Notes: generated from the sequence alone by a model not told the origin. A stretch of DNA of 7,013 bases from an uncultured Polaribacter sp. (GCA_913050305.1 CAJXAS010000098.1:1-7013); one strand, 5' to 3'. Numbered from the stretch's first letter, positions 1 through 6,466 are shown. Made by a program: numbers and translations.

Positions 1-21
1 GGTAATTTTTAGTTGTCTCAT
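1..21 (-). CDS. rpoD: Primary (housekeeping) RNA polymerase sigma factor, N-terminal start only
   Basis: The reverse strand opens an ATG at 21-19 and reads seven codons, MRQLKIT, before the window ends. This N-terminus is the one I recognise from the primary sigma-70 factor (RpoD/SigA) of Bacteroidota, which continues with a conserved region 1.2. The protein directs core RNA polymerase to the TTG/TAnnTTTG promoters typical of the phylum. Only seven residues are visible, so no domain can be checked; the call rests on the recalled N-terminus and on the start lying downstream of a promoter-like leader. It lies on the same strand as the lipoprotein gene upstream, 218 bp away, which suggests a separate transcription unit. 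A chance match of a short reading frame is the alternative. Confidence 0.75.
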
Positions 22-70
22 GTATTCTAATCTGTAAGCTTTTAGGATTATAAAGAAGGGCTTACATATA

Positions 71-100
71 CTTATACGAGGTAAATAGGATGAATGTTAC
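71..100 (-). promoter_or_regulatory. Candidate ECF-sigma-like promoter for rpoD
   Basis: On the minus strand GTAACA (100-95) and CGTATAAG (78-71) are separated by 16 bp. A GTAAC-type -35 and a CGT-type -10 at this spacing resemble ECF sigma factor promoters seen in Bacteroidota. The predicted start site would be near 64, giving a leader of about 43 nt before the rpoD ATG at 21. I found no good TTG-N19-TAnnTTTG match in the same gap, which is why this pair is favoured. The call rests on two short motifs only. Confidence 0.3.
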
Positions 101-107
101 AAAAGAG

Positions 108-135
108 TTTTATTTTTTTTAAAAAAAAGATAAAA
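108..135. repeat. A/T-only inverted repeat (T8A8 core)
   Basis: TTTTATTTTTTTT is followed directly by AAAAAAAAGATAAAA, an inverted repeat with one unpaired G. As RNA it would be a weak A-U hairpin; as DNA the adjoining T8 and A8 tracts give rigid or curved DNA just upstream of the candidate rpoD promoter at 71-100. It may act as an upstream A/T element or as a weak terminator of the lipoprotein gene. Neither role is shown by the sequence. Confidence 0.4.
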
Positions 136-239
136 TTTTGTAAATATTACTAAAGAGAACTGCCAATATCCTCATGAATTATTAAAACAGGACCGTTTAA
201 TAAATTTATAGTAATGTGAAATTAGCAAAAAAAGGAATG

Positions 240-1862
240 TTAATCTTTACCTTTTACAGTAAAAATATTGCCTTCTAAAAAGTAATTTGCTCTAACTTTT
301 AATTCTTCTTCAAAGTAAATCACGCTCTCTGGTTGTATCTTAAGAAGGTAGTTTCCAGTATCCCATTTATTATTATTATTATCGTCAATAATAGCTCTTA
401 CTTTATAGGTCTTCGGTTCTAATAAATTAAAAACAAGTGTTTCAGAAGCAGCTATATATCTTCTTTCTATAATTTCATTATTTTCTTTCCCTGATAATAA
501 ATCAATAATTAGATTTTTAGAATCCTTATTTAGGATGCGTATTGTAATTTTACCATAATCTTCTAATTCTATGGTTTTAAAGTTATAATTTAAAGTATCA
601 TTTTGAACATCATATATATCTGTATAACTTCCAGGGAAAGCCTTTAATTGGTATCTTTCTTTTTGATTCTTCTCAAAAATAAAACCAATTTTATTTTCTT
701 TTTTAGAGATGTAATTTGAGTATTTAACCCTAATAGTATCTTTGTCTATGAAAACTATTTTGCTGGTATCTATTTTTACAATAGGATTATTACTTTTAAT
801 AAAAAAAGTATCTCTTAAATGTAAAGTTCCCATTGTAGATGGTTTTATACTTAAAGAATCTATTTTGTTTTTTCTAAACTTTACCGTTACAGTATCTAAA
901 AAAGTAGCATTAGAAACTATGAAATTTAGAGAATCTACTTCTATAGGAGTGTGCCAATAATTTAAAGTGTCTTTATCTATTTCGAATCTAGAGATACTCT
1001 TAAAACTATCGGATACCTTAGATAATAATTTAACTTTTAAATCTTTTATTTGCCCTTCATATCCAAATTGGATTTTACCTTTAAAAACTTCTTTTGCTCT
1101 TCTAAATCTATAGTCTTGTATTTCTTTAAATAACCTTATAGGTTTTATTGTTATACTATCCTTTGGAAGCGAAATGGTATCTGAATAAAAACCAATTTTA
1201 TCGTTTTTAGGATTAAAAATATAATCGCTTGAATTTTCCTCTAAAGCCAGAAGAAGATATTTGCCTTTTTTTAAGTTTGTGAAATTAAATTTTGCAGTGT
1301 CTAAAGCAGTGGTAACGTAATTAGGTTTTTGTTTGTAAATAATAGAATCTGTAAAATTACTATCTATTCGATACAACAAGATGTTCGTTTTTTTAGAGTG
1401 CTTATTTGTAAAAGCATTGCTAACAAAACCAGAATTTTTTAAAGAATCTATATAGGTACCGGTAGAGAAAATGTATTTAAAACCTTCTAGCTTATTACTT
1501 TCATTATTGTCTTCAATTGCATTACCAAAGTTAAAAATATAAGTAGTATTTGCTACTAATGTATCTAATATCTCAATTTTTAAAGATTTACTTGCAGTTC
1601 CTTGTGGGGTTACTAATAGCGGGTTTTTTAATGGAGGAGAAACAACTAGTTGTTTGTTTAAATTTTTTAATTTAATTAATTCATTAAATTCAAGTTTTAC
1701 TTCTTTATCGCTAAAGTTAATACTTTTGTATGGAGGATTTGAGATGACAAAAAGTGGAGCAAGTTCATCCTTTGGTCCGCCATCTGGTCTTCCTGTTCTT
1801 GCGCAACTAGAAATTAAGGCGATAGATAGTAATAAAAAAAGCGTTTTATAAATGAATTTCAC
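240..1862 (-). CDS. Ig-like (Big_5-type) domain lipoprotein
   Basis: This is a 540-residue envelope lipoprotein of a family common in Flavobacteriia; its function is unknown. Residues 1-19 form a type II signal peptide (MKFIYK, then a hydrophobic stretch) ending in the lipobox ISS-C with lipidated Cys20. The family-typical ARTGRPDGGPKDE follows. Residues about 33-135 look like a bacterial Ig-like domain (Big_5/SbsA type; ISNPP, LEFNE, Y-F-NFG-AIEDNNE and FSTG). The middle is beta-rich with many Lys, Asp and Ser. Near the end, residues 493-505 (DDNNNNKWDTGNY) match the Asp/Asn-rich loop usual at the C-terminus of these proteins, possibly a metal-binding turn. The start codon is GTG (1862-1860): there is no in-frame ATG upstream and a stop lies eight codons before it. 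Acidic residues directly after Cys20, the Bacteroidota surface-export signal, are missing, so the protein probably faces the periplasm. It starts 56 bp after comF on the same strand, so cotranscription is likely. Confidence 0.85.
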   Translation of the reverse strand: MKFIYKTLFLLLSIALISSCARTGRPDGGPKDELAPLFVISNPPYKSINFSDKEVKLEFNELIKLKNLNKQLVVSPPLKNPLLVTPQGTASKSLKIEILDTLVANTTYIFNFGNAIEDNNESNKLEGFKYIFSTGTYIDSLKNSGFVSNAFTNKHSKKTNILLYRIDSNFTDSIIYKQKPNYVTTALDTAKFNFTNLKKGKYLLLALEENSSDYIFNPKNDKIGFYSDTISLPKDSITIKPIRLFKEIQDYRFRRAKEVFKGKIQFGYEGQIKDLKVKLLSKVSDSFKSISRFEIDKDTLNYWHTPIEVDSLNFIVSNATFLDTVTVKFRKNKIDSLSIKPSTMGTLHLRDTFFIKSNNPIVKIDTSKIVFIDKDTIRVKYSNYISKKENKIGFIFEKNQKERYQLKAFPGSYTDIYDVQNDTLNYNFKTIELEDYGKITIRILNKDSKNLIIDLLSGKENNEIIERRYIAASETLVFNLLEPKTYKVRAIIDDNNNNKWDTGNYLLKIQPESVIYFEEELKVRANYFLEGNIFTVKGKD

Positions 1863-1918
1863 AAACAGTAAATTTTTTACAAATTAACAATTTATTTTTC
1901 AAATTAAAATCACAAATT

Positions 1919-2605
1919 TTATTCTGTATAGGACATCGTTAAAATACTAATTTTAATACCAGGAGTTTTTAAAAGTTCTTGAGCACAAGCTTCTAATGTT
2001 GCCCCTGTTGTAATTACATCGTCTATAATTAATATGTGTTTCTCTTTAAATATAGCTGTGTTTCTTGCTAAAAATTTAGATTCTAAATCATTAAACCTCT
2101 CAAAACGAGACTTTAAGGTTTGTGTTTTTGTGGCAGATTGTCGTATTAAAACATCTTCATTTAAGGGCACCTTTAAATGCATACTTAAGCATTCTCCAAA
2201 TTTAGTAACTTGATTATAGCCTCTAATTTTCTTTTTTTTAGCATGAATTGGAACAGGAACAATAAAATCTACAGTAGAAAACTCTTTGTTTTTAGCTAAT
2301 ATTTCTCCAATCCAATTCCCGAAGAAAACACCAACTTCTTCATTTCCTTTATATTTTAAATCATGAATTAGGTTTTTTGTAATCCCTTGTTTTCTCAAGA
2401 ACAATAATGAATAGGCTTTTTCTATTGTTATTCTTCCAGAGAAAATTCTAGAAACTTTATTTATTGTATAGCTCTGAAAGTTAGTTAGTGGCAAATCATG
2501 TCTACAAAATGTGCAAATTACTTTTTCATTTTGTAGCAACTGCTCTTTGCAATTAGCACAAATATTAGGATAGAAAAGATAAAAGAAATCTTTTAAAAGC
2601 TTCAT
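1919..2605 (-). CDS. comF: ComF family protein (phosphoribosyltransferase-like)
   Basis: The 228-residue protein has the full ComF layout. An N-terminal zinc-ribbon-like double CxxC (Cys16, Cys19, Cys31, Cys34) is followed by a type I phosphoribosyltransferase fold. Visible landmarks are VPVPIHAKKKKIRGYNQ (116-132 region), KTQTLKSRFER (160-170), and the PRPP-binding loop ILIIDDVITTGAT (191-203) with paired Asp195-Asp196. In transformable bacteria ComF/GntX proteins act in DNA uptake, bringing single-stranded DNA to the helicase step; many carriers are not known to be competent, and the phosphoribosyltransferase substrate is unknown. Length is normal for the family. The ATG at 2605 is the first in frame and gives the expected MKxLKDFxxLxxP N-terminus. 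It is divergent from glyS and probably heads a two-gene unit with the lipoprotein gene. Confidence 0.92.
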   Translation of the reverse strand: MKLLKDFFYLFYPNICANCKEQLLQNEKVICTFCRHDLPLTNFQSYTINKVSRIFSGRITIEKAYSLLFLRKQGITKNLIHDLKYKGNEEVGVFFGNWIGEILAKNKEFSTVDFIVPVPIHAKKKKIRGYNQVTKFGECLSMHLKVPLNEDVLIRQSATKTQTLKSRFERFNDLESKFLARNTAIFKEKHILIIDDVITTGATLEACAQELLKTPGIKISILTMSYTE

Positions 2606-2628
2606 TTTTTTTGAGTAGAGGTTCCTTT

Positions 2629-2657
2629 TAAAGATACTTTAAATTAATGATTTTCAG
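2629..2657 (-). promoter_or_regulatory. Weak candidate promoter for comF and the lipoprotein gene
   Basis: On the minus strand CTG (2657-2655) lies 18 bp before TATCTTTA (2636-2629). This is one mismatch from TTG and one from TAnnTTTG, the Bacteroidota -33/-7 elements. The implied start would be near 2624, about 20 nt before the comF ATG. The A-rich run just before the ATG and the lack of an AGGAGG-like site agree with flavobacterial initiation. Confidence 0.3.
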
Positions 2658-2731
2658 GAATTGATTTTTAAAAGTTTGATTTCTTCAACAATAAGGACGA
2701 TTTACAAGCTTAAAATGAAACTATTTTTTTC

Positions 2732-2761
2732 TTGAAAAATTTATGTAAACGTTTATCTTTG
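2732..2761 (+). promoter_or_regulatory. Bacteroidota-type promoter of glyS
   Basis: TTG (2732-2734) is followed after 19 bp by TATCTTTG (2754-2761), an exact match to the TTG-N19-TAnnTTTG pattern described for Flavobacterium and Bacteroides primary sigma promoters. The -7 element ends only 8 bp before the glyS ATG at 2770, so transcription should begin about 2764-2768, leaving a leader of only a few nucleotides. Confidence 0.7.
2744..2757. promoter_or_regulatory. Palindrome overlapping the glyS promoter, possible operator
   Basis: TAAACGTTTA (2746-2755) is a perfect 10-bp palindrome that ends inside the -7 element at 2754-2761. The wider TGTAAACGTTTATC has the central CG and flanks seen in LacI/CcpA-class operators. 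A repressor bound here would block transcription of glyS. In AT-rich DNA a 10-bp palindrome can arise by chance, so this is only a candidate. Confidence 0.25.
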
Positions 2762-2769
2762 TCTTCATT

Positions 2770-4317
2770 ATGGCAAAACAAGAAGATCACTTTAAAAAAG
2801 TATTATCACACGCAAAAGAATATGGATATGTATTTCAATCTTCAGAAATTTATGACGGATTAAGTGCAGTGTATGATTATGCTCAAAACGGAGTAGAGTT
2901 AAAGAAAAATATTAGAGATTATTGGTGGAAAGCAATGGTGCAAATGCATGAAAACATTGTAGGTATAGACGCGTCTATTTTAATGCATCCAAAAACTTGG
3001 AAAGCAAGTGGACACGTAGATGCATTTAACGATCCTTTAATTGATAATAAAGATTCTAAAAAAAGGTATAGAGCAGATGTTTTAATTGAAGATTATTGTG
3101 CTAAAATAGAAGGTAAAATAGATAAAGAAGTTGCGAAAGCTTCAAAACGTTTTGGAGCATCTTTTAATAAGGAAGAATTTCTTGCTACAAACGGAAGAGT
3201 TCTAGGGTATCAAGAAAAAATTAAAACTATTCTTGCTAGAATGGGTTCTTCTTTAGAAAAGGAAGATTTAGCAGATGTTAAGTTATTAATTGAAGAATTA
3301 GAAATTGCAGATCCTTTAACTGGTTCTAGAAATTGGACAGAGGTAAAACAATTTAATTTAATGTTTGGAACCCAAATTGGTGCTTCAGCAGAAAGTTCTA
3401 CACAGGTATATTTAAGACCAGAAACAGCACAAGGTATTTTTGTGAATTTCTTAAATGTGCAAAAAACAGGTAGAATGAAAATTCCTTTCGGAATTGCACA
3501 GACAGGAAAAGCTTTTAGAAACGAGATTGTTGCAAGACAATTTATTTTTAGAATGCGTGAGTTTGAACAAATGGAAATGCAATTTTTTGTTAAACCAGGA
3601 ACACAAAAAGAATGGTATGACCAATGGAAATCAACGCGTTTAAAATGGCACTTAAGTTTAGGAATGGGCGCAGAGAACTACCGTTTTCATGACCATGATA
3701 AATTAGCACATTACGCAGATGCAGCGGCAGATATAGAGTTTAAATTTCCTTTTGGATTTAAAGAGTTAGAGGGTATTCATTCTAGAACAGATTTTGATTT
3801 AAAAGCACATGAAGAACATTCTGGGAAGAAGTTACAATATTTTGACCACGAAGAAAATAAAAGTTATACACCTTATGTGGTAGAAACCTCTATTGGTTTA
3901 GATAGAATGTTTTTAGCTGTTTTTTCTAATTCTTTGCAAGAAGAAGCTTTAGAAAACGGAACAACTAGAACTGTTTTAAAATTACCAGCAGTTTTAGCTC
4001 CTTTTAAAGCAGCTATTTTCCCATTAGTTAAGAAAGATGGTTTGCCAGAAGTTGCTCGTAAAATTTTGGATGATTTAAAATGGGATTTCAATGTTTTTTA
4101 CGACGAAAAAGACGCCGTTGGTAAACGTTATAGAAGGCAAGATGCTGCAGGTACACCATTTTGTATTACAGTAGATCATGACTCTTTAGAAGATGATTCT
4201 GTAACAATAAGACATAGAGATACGATGGAACAAAAACGTGTTAAGATTTCTGATTTAAAAGAAATTATTAAAGCAGAGGTTGCTGTAAAAACTTGGCTAC
4301 AAAAAATAGAAGCATAA
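2770..4317 (+). CDS. glyS: Glycine--tRNA ligase, single-chain (alpha2) type
   Basis: This 515-residue class II aminoacyl-tRNA synthetase charges tRNA-Gly with glycine using ATP in the cytoplasm. It is the single-chain dimeric GlyRS found in eukaryotes, archaea, Thermus and Bacteroidota, not the alpha2beta2 GlyQ/GlyS pair. Landmarks are the N-terminal YGYVFQSSEIYDGLSAVYDY (19-38), WWKAMV (52-57) and SGHVDAF (80-86), then FNLMFGTQIG (195-204), LRPETAQGIF (215-224), motif 2 with AFRNE (248-252) and REFEQMEMQFF (263-273), and motif 3 ETSIGLDRMF (372-381). The anticodon-binding domain covers about 406-512, starting PAVLAPFKAAIFPL and including the GKRYRRQDAAGTPFCITVD stretch. Length is normal. The ATG gives the usual MAKQEDxFKK N-terminus. 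There is no Shine-Dalgarno sequence and almost no leader. The gene is transcribed alone, divergent from comF and convergent with groEL. Confidence 0.97.
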   Translation: MAKQEDHFKKVLSHAKEYGYVFQSSEIYDGLSAVYDYAQNGVELKKNIRDYWWKAMVQMHENIVGIDASILMHPKTWKASGHVDAFNDPLIDNKDSKKRYRADVLIEDYCAKIEGKIDKEVAKASKRFGASFNKEEFLATNGRVLGYQEKIKTILARMGSSLEKEDLADVKLLIEELEIADPLTGSRNWTEVKQFNLMFGTQIGASAESSTQVYLRPETAQGIFVNFLNVQKTGRMKIPFGIAQTGKAFRNEIVARQFIFRMREFEQMEMQFFVKPGTQKEWYDQWKSTRLKWHLSLGMGAENYRFHDHDKLAHYADAAADIEFKFPFGFKELEGIHSRTDFDLKAHEEHSGKKLQYFDHEENKSYTPYVVETSIGLDRMFLAVFSNSLQEEALENGTTRTVLKLPAVLAPFKAAIFPLVKKDGLPEVARKILDDLKWDFNVFYDEKDAVGKRYRRQDAAGTPFCITVDHDSLEDDSVTIRHRDTMEQKRVKISDLKEIIKAEVAVKTWLQKIEA

Positions 4318-4340
4318 ATTTTAAGCATTTACTAAACATA

Positions 4341-4374
4341 AAAAATCCGTTGGCATTAATGCCAACGGATTTTT
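4341..4374. terminator. Bidirectional intrinsic terminator between glyS and groEL
   Basis: A perfect 34-bp palindrome has 17-nt arms, AAAAATCCGTTGGCATT and its complement; in RNA the central TTAA makes the loop. The GC-rich part is CCGTTGGC/GCCAACGG. Five T residues end it on the plus strand and six on the minus strand, so it can stop transcription of both converging genes. It begins 24 bp after the glyS stop and lies 53 bp beyond the groEL stop. Confidence 0.93.
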
Positions 4375-4413
4375 ATTTAAACTTTATATGCACAAGAGTA
4401 AGATTCTTGCCTG

Positions 4414-4426
4414 CCATTGCTAATGG
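4414..4426. repeat. Small hairpin directly after the groEL stop
   Basis: CCATT-GCT-AATGG (plus strand) is a perfect 5-bp inverted repeat with a 3-nt loop, abutting the groEL TAG at 4429-4427. It has no U-tract. It could protect the 3' end of the groEL mRNA or be incidental; the real terminator is the palindrome at 4341-4374. Confidence 0.3.
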
Positions 4427-6058
4427 CTACATCATTCCTGGCATACCGCCTCCGCCCATTGGAGGCATTGCAGGAGCATCTTCTTTAATATCTATCAAAG
4501 CACATTCAGTAGTAAGAATCATACCAGCAACAGAAGCAGCATTTTCTAATGCAACTCTAGTTACTTTTTTAGGATCTATAATACCAGCCTCTAGCATATC
4601 AACATATACATCACCTTTAGCGTCATAACCAAAGTCTTTTTTGCCTTCTAAAACCTTATTTAAAACAACAGAGCCTTCACCACCAGCATTTTCTACAATA
4701 ATTCTTAAAGGAGCTTCAACAGCTTTGTTGATAATTTGTACACCTGTTGTTTCATCTAAATTTACAGTAGTAATTTTTTCTAAAACTTTTTTAGCACGCA
4801 CTAAAGCAACACCTCCACCAGCTACAATACCTTCTTCAACAGCAGCTCTTGTAGCGTGCAATGCATCATCAACTCTATCTTTCTTTTCTTTCATTTCTAC
4901 TTCAGAAGCAGCCCCAACATATAAGACAGCAACACCTCCAGCTAACTTAGCTAAACGCTCTTGTAATTTTTCTTTATCGTAATCTGAAGTTGTAGTTTCT
5001 ATTTGTGCTTTAATCTGATTTACTCTTGTTTTAATAGCATCTGCATTTCCAGCACCATTTACAATTGTAGTATTGTCTTTATCTACAGTAATTGTTTCTG
5101 CCGTACCTAATAAATCTAACGTTGCATTTTCTAGTGAGAAACCTCTTTCTTCAGAAATTACAGTTCCACCAGTTAAAATAGCGATATCTTCTAACATTGC
5201 TTTTCTTCTGTCTCCAAAACCTGGAGCTTTTACAGCAGCAATTTTTAAACCACCACGTAGTTTATTAACTACTAATGTTGCTAGCGCTTGTCCGTCGACA
5301 TCTTCAGCAATAATTAACAAAGGTCTTCCGGCTTGAGAAACAGGTTCTAGTATTGGAAGAATCTCCTGTAAGTTAGAAATCTTTTTATCGAATAATAATA
5401 TATATGGATTTTCTAAATCTGCAATCATTTTATCTGCATCAGTAACAAAATAAGGAGATAAATACCCTCTATCAAATTGCATACCTTCTACAACATCTAC
5501 ATATGTTTCCATACCTTTTGCTTCTTCAACAGTAATTACACCTTCTTTACCTACCTTGGTAAAAGCAGTGGCAATTAACTCTCCAATCGTATTGTCGTTA
5601 TTTGCAGAAATTGCAGCAATTTGTTTTATTTTTTCAGTAGAGTTACCAACTTTTTTAGCTTGTTTTTCTAAATCTATAACGATTGCAGCAACTGCTTTAT
5701 CTATTCCACGTTTCAAATCCATAGGATTTGCGCCTGCAGCAACATTTTTCAAGCCTTCCTTTACAATTGCTTGCGCAAGAACAGTAGCTGTTGTAGTTCC
5801 ATCACCAGCTAAATCATTAGTTTTAGATGCAACTTCTTTTACCATTTGAGCACCCATATTTTCGAGTTCATTTTCAAGCTCAATTTCTTTAGCTACAGAA
5901 ACACCATCTTTAGTTACTGTTGGCGCGCCAAAAGCTTTAGAGATAATTACGTTTCTTCCTTTAGGGCCTAAGGTTACTTTTACTGCATTTGCTAAAGCAT
6001 CTACACCACGTTTTAATCCGTCTCTAGCGTCTATATCAAATTTTATATCTTTTGCCAT
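4427..6058 (-). CDS. groEL: Chaperonin GroEL (Hsp60)
   Basis: The 543-residue protein is a full-length group I chaperonin, which forms the double seven-membered ring that folds cytoplasmic proteins with ATP and GroES. ATP-site landmarks are all present: VTLGPKGRN (28-36), TKDGVSVA (49-56), the AGDGTTTATVLAQ loop (84-96) with Asp86, and RVDDALHATRAA (395-406) with Asp398. The chaperonin signature AAVEEGIVAGGG spans 405-416. The apical domain lies at about 190-375 and contains the RGYLSPYF segment (197-204). The tail is Gly/Met-rich (PPMGGGGMPGMM), as expected. The ATG at 6058 gives MAKDIKFDIDARD, the family N-terminus. It follows groES by 105 bp, a spacer with an unusual repeat array, and is expected to be cotranscribed with it. 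Antisense open frames inside it are shadows. Confidence 0.98.
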   Translation of the reverse strand: MAKDIKFDIDARDGLKRGVDALANAVKVTLGPKGRNVIISKAFGAPTVTKDGVSVAKEIELENELENMGAQMVKEVASKTNDLAGDGTTTATVLAQAIVKEGLKNVAAGANPMDLKRGIDKAVAAIVIDLEKQAKKVGNSTEKIKQIAAISANNDNTIGELIATAFTKVGKEGVITVEEAKGMETYVDVVEGMQFDRGYLSPYFVTDADKMIADLENPYILLFDKKISNLQEILPILEPVSQAGRPLLIIAEDVDGQALATLVVNKLRGGLKIAAVKAPGFGDRRKAMLEDIAILTGGTVISEERGFSLENATLDLLGTAETITVDKDNTTIVNGAGNADAIKTRVNQIKAQIETTTSDYDKEKLQERLAKLAGGVAVLYVGAASEVEMKEKKDRVDDALHATRAAVEEGIVAGGGVALVRAKKVLEKITTVNLDETTGVQIINKAVEAPLRIIVENAGGEGSVVLNKVLEGKKDFGYDAKGDVYVDMLEAGIIDPKKVTRVALENAASVAGMILTTECALIDIKEDAPAMPPMGGGGMPGMM

Positions 6059-6070
6059 TGTTTTTAAATT

Positions 6071-6105
6071 TTGCTTTTAGCTGTTAGCAATTGGCTTTTA
6101 GCTAA
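6071..6105. repeat. Degenerate 7-bp repeat array A in the groES-groEL spacer
   Basis: On the plus strand the GC dinucleotide recurs at 6073, 6080, 6087, 6094 and 6101, exactly every 7 bp, in units like TTGCTTT, TAGCTGT, TAGCAAT, TGGCTTT and TAGCTAA. The consensus is roughly TAGCTTT. Array B at 6129-6163 has the reverse-complement consensus, so the two can pair in the groESL mRNA. Inside an untranslated spacer this is not explained by coding. Confidence 0.75.
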
Positions 6106-6128
6106 AAAGAGTTGTTAATGTTTTTTTT

Positions 6129-6163
6129 GAGCTAATGGCAAATAGCCAAAAGCGAAATGCGCA
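6129..6163. repeat. Degenerate 7-bp repeat array B, opposed to array A
   Basis: Plus-strand units GAGCTAA, TGGCAAA, TAGCCAA, AAGCGAA and ATGCGCA have GC at 6131, 6138, 6145, 6152 and 6159, again exactly 7 bp apart. The array ends at the base next to the groES stop (6166-6164). Aligned with the complement of array A, about 28 positions pair with roughly six mismatches or wobbles and one 7-nt offset, and the inner TTAGCT/AGCTAA pairs perfectly. Confidence 0.75.
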
Positions 6164-6439
6164 TTATATAATTGCAAGAATATCTGATTCACGCATCATT
6201 AAATAATCCTTTCCTTCTAATTTTAAATCAGTTCCACCGTATTTACTATATAAAACTGTATCTCCAACTTTAACAGTTAAAGGCTCGTCGATTTTACCGT
6301 TCCCAATTGCAACAACAGTTCCTTGTTGTGGCTTTTCTTTTGCGTTGTCAGGAATTATTAATCCGGAAGCTGTTTTTGTTTCTGCAGCTGCAGGTTCTAC
6401 AAGAACTCTGTCTGCTAAAGGTTTAATTTTTAATCCCAT
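6164..6439 (-). CDS. groES: Co-chaperonin GroES (Hsp10)
   Basis: The 91-residue protein is the seven-membered lid of the GroEL chamber. The start IKPLADRVLVEP (5-16) and the mobile loop ETKTASGLIIPDNAKEKPQ (about 20-38), whose IIP contacts the GroEL apical domain, are both intact. The C-terminal part has VKVGDTVLYSKYGGTDLKLEGK and ends YLMMRESDILAII, as is standard. The length is a little under the common 95-97 residues. The ATG at 6439 is the only sensible start; it is preceded by an A-rich AATAAAGAAA and no Shine-Dalgarno sequence. It is first in the groES-groEL unit, with its own promoter region after the secG terminator. I see no CIRCE (TTAGCACTC-N9-GAGTGCTAA) element, so HrcA-type control is not supported. 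Confidence 0.97.
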   Translation of the reverse strand: MGLKIKPLADRVLVEPAAAETKTASGLIIPDNAKEKPQQGTVVAIGNGKIDEPLTVKVGDTVLYSKYGGTDLKLEGKDYLMMRESDILAII

Positions 6440-6466
6440 TTTTCTTTATTTAATTAAATTAATTTT

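Larger units (their letters stand above)
22..239. other. Intergenic leader region of rpoD, no further gene seen
   Basis: This 218-bp AT-rich gap lies between the stop of the lipoprotein gene and the rpoD start, both on the minus strand. It holds an ECF-like promoter candidate (71-100), an almost pure A/T inverted repeat built on T8A8 (108-135), and a weak stem-loop at 179-203 (9 paired bases, one bulge, loop AGGACC on the plus strand) that could end the lipoprotein transcript although no U-tract follows it directly. An 18-codon minus-strand frame (175-119, MRILAVLFSNIYKILSFF) exists but nothing supports its translation. Confidence 0.6.

Noticed and set aside
119..175. 18-codon hydrophobic minus-strand frame MRILAVLFSNIYKILSFF
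   Set aside because: It ends in the T8A8 tract, whose T run supplies its Phe codons; there is no promoter or conservation evidence, so it is probably chance.
742..960. Plus-strand open frames opposite the lipoprotein gene (742-960, 1654-1851)
   Set aside because: They are fully antisense to a gene with a signal peptide and Ig-like domain, and have no supporting start signals.
1863..1918. Separate promoter for the lipoprotein gene in the 56-bp gap after comF
   Set aside because: TTAATTTG words resemble TAnnTTTG but lack the TA and a correctly spaced TTG, so cotranscription with comF is the simpler reading.
3873..4091. Minus-strand 72-residue open frame opposite glyS
   Set aside because: It is antisense to the GlyRS motif 3 and anticodon-domain coding region and shows no features of its own.
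4384..4413. Additional hairpin built on CAAGA/TCTTG after groEL
   Set aside because: The stem is only 5 bp with no U-tract and lies next to a much stronger terminator.
4293..4628. Plus-strand open frame spanning the glyS end, the terminator and the groEL 3' end
   Set aside because: It runs through a strong intrinsic terminator and two real genes in other frames, so it is not credible as coding.
4641..5849. Several plus-strand open frames antisense to groEL (4641-4982, 5073-5336, 5556-5849)
   Set aside because: They lie wholly within the certain groEL gene, have Ser/Pro/Ala-rich shadow composition, and lack any recognisable domain or promoter.
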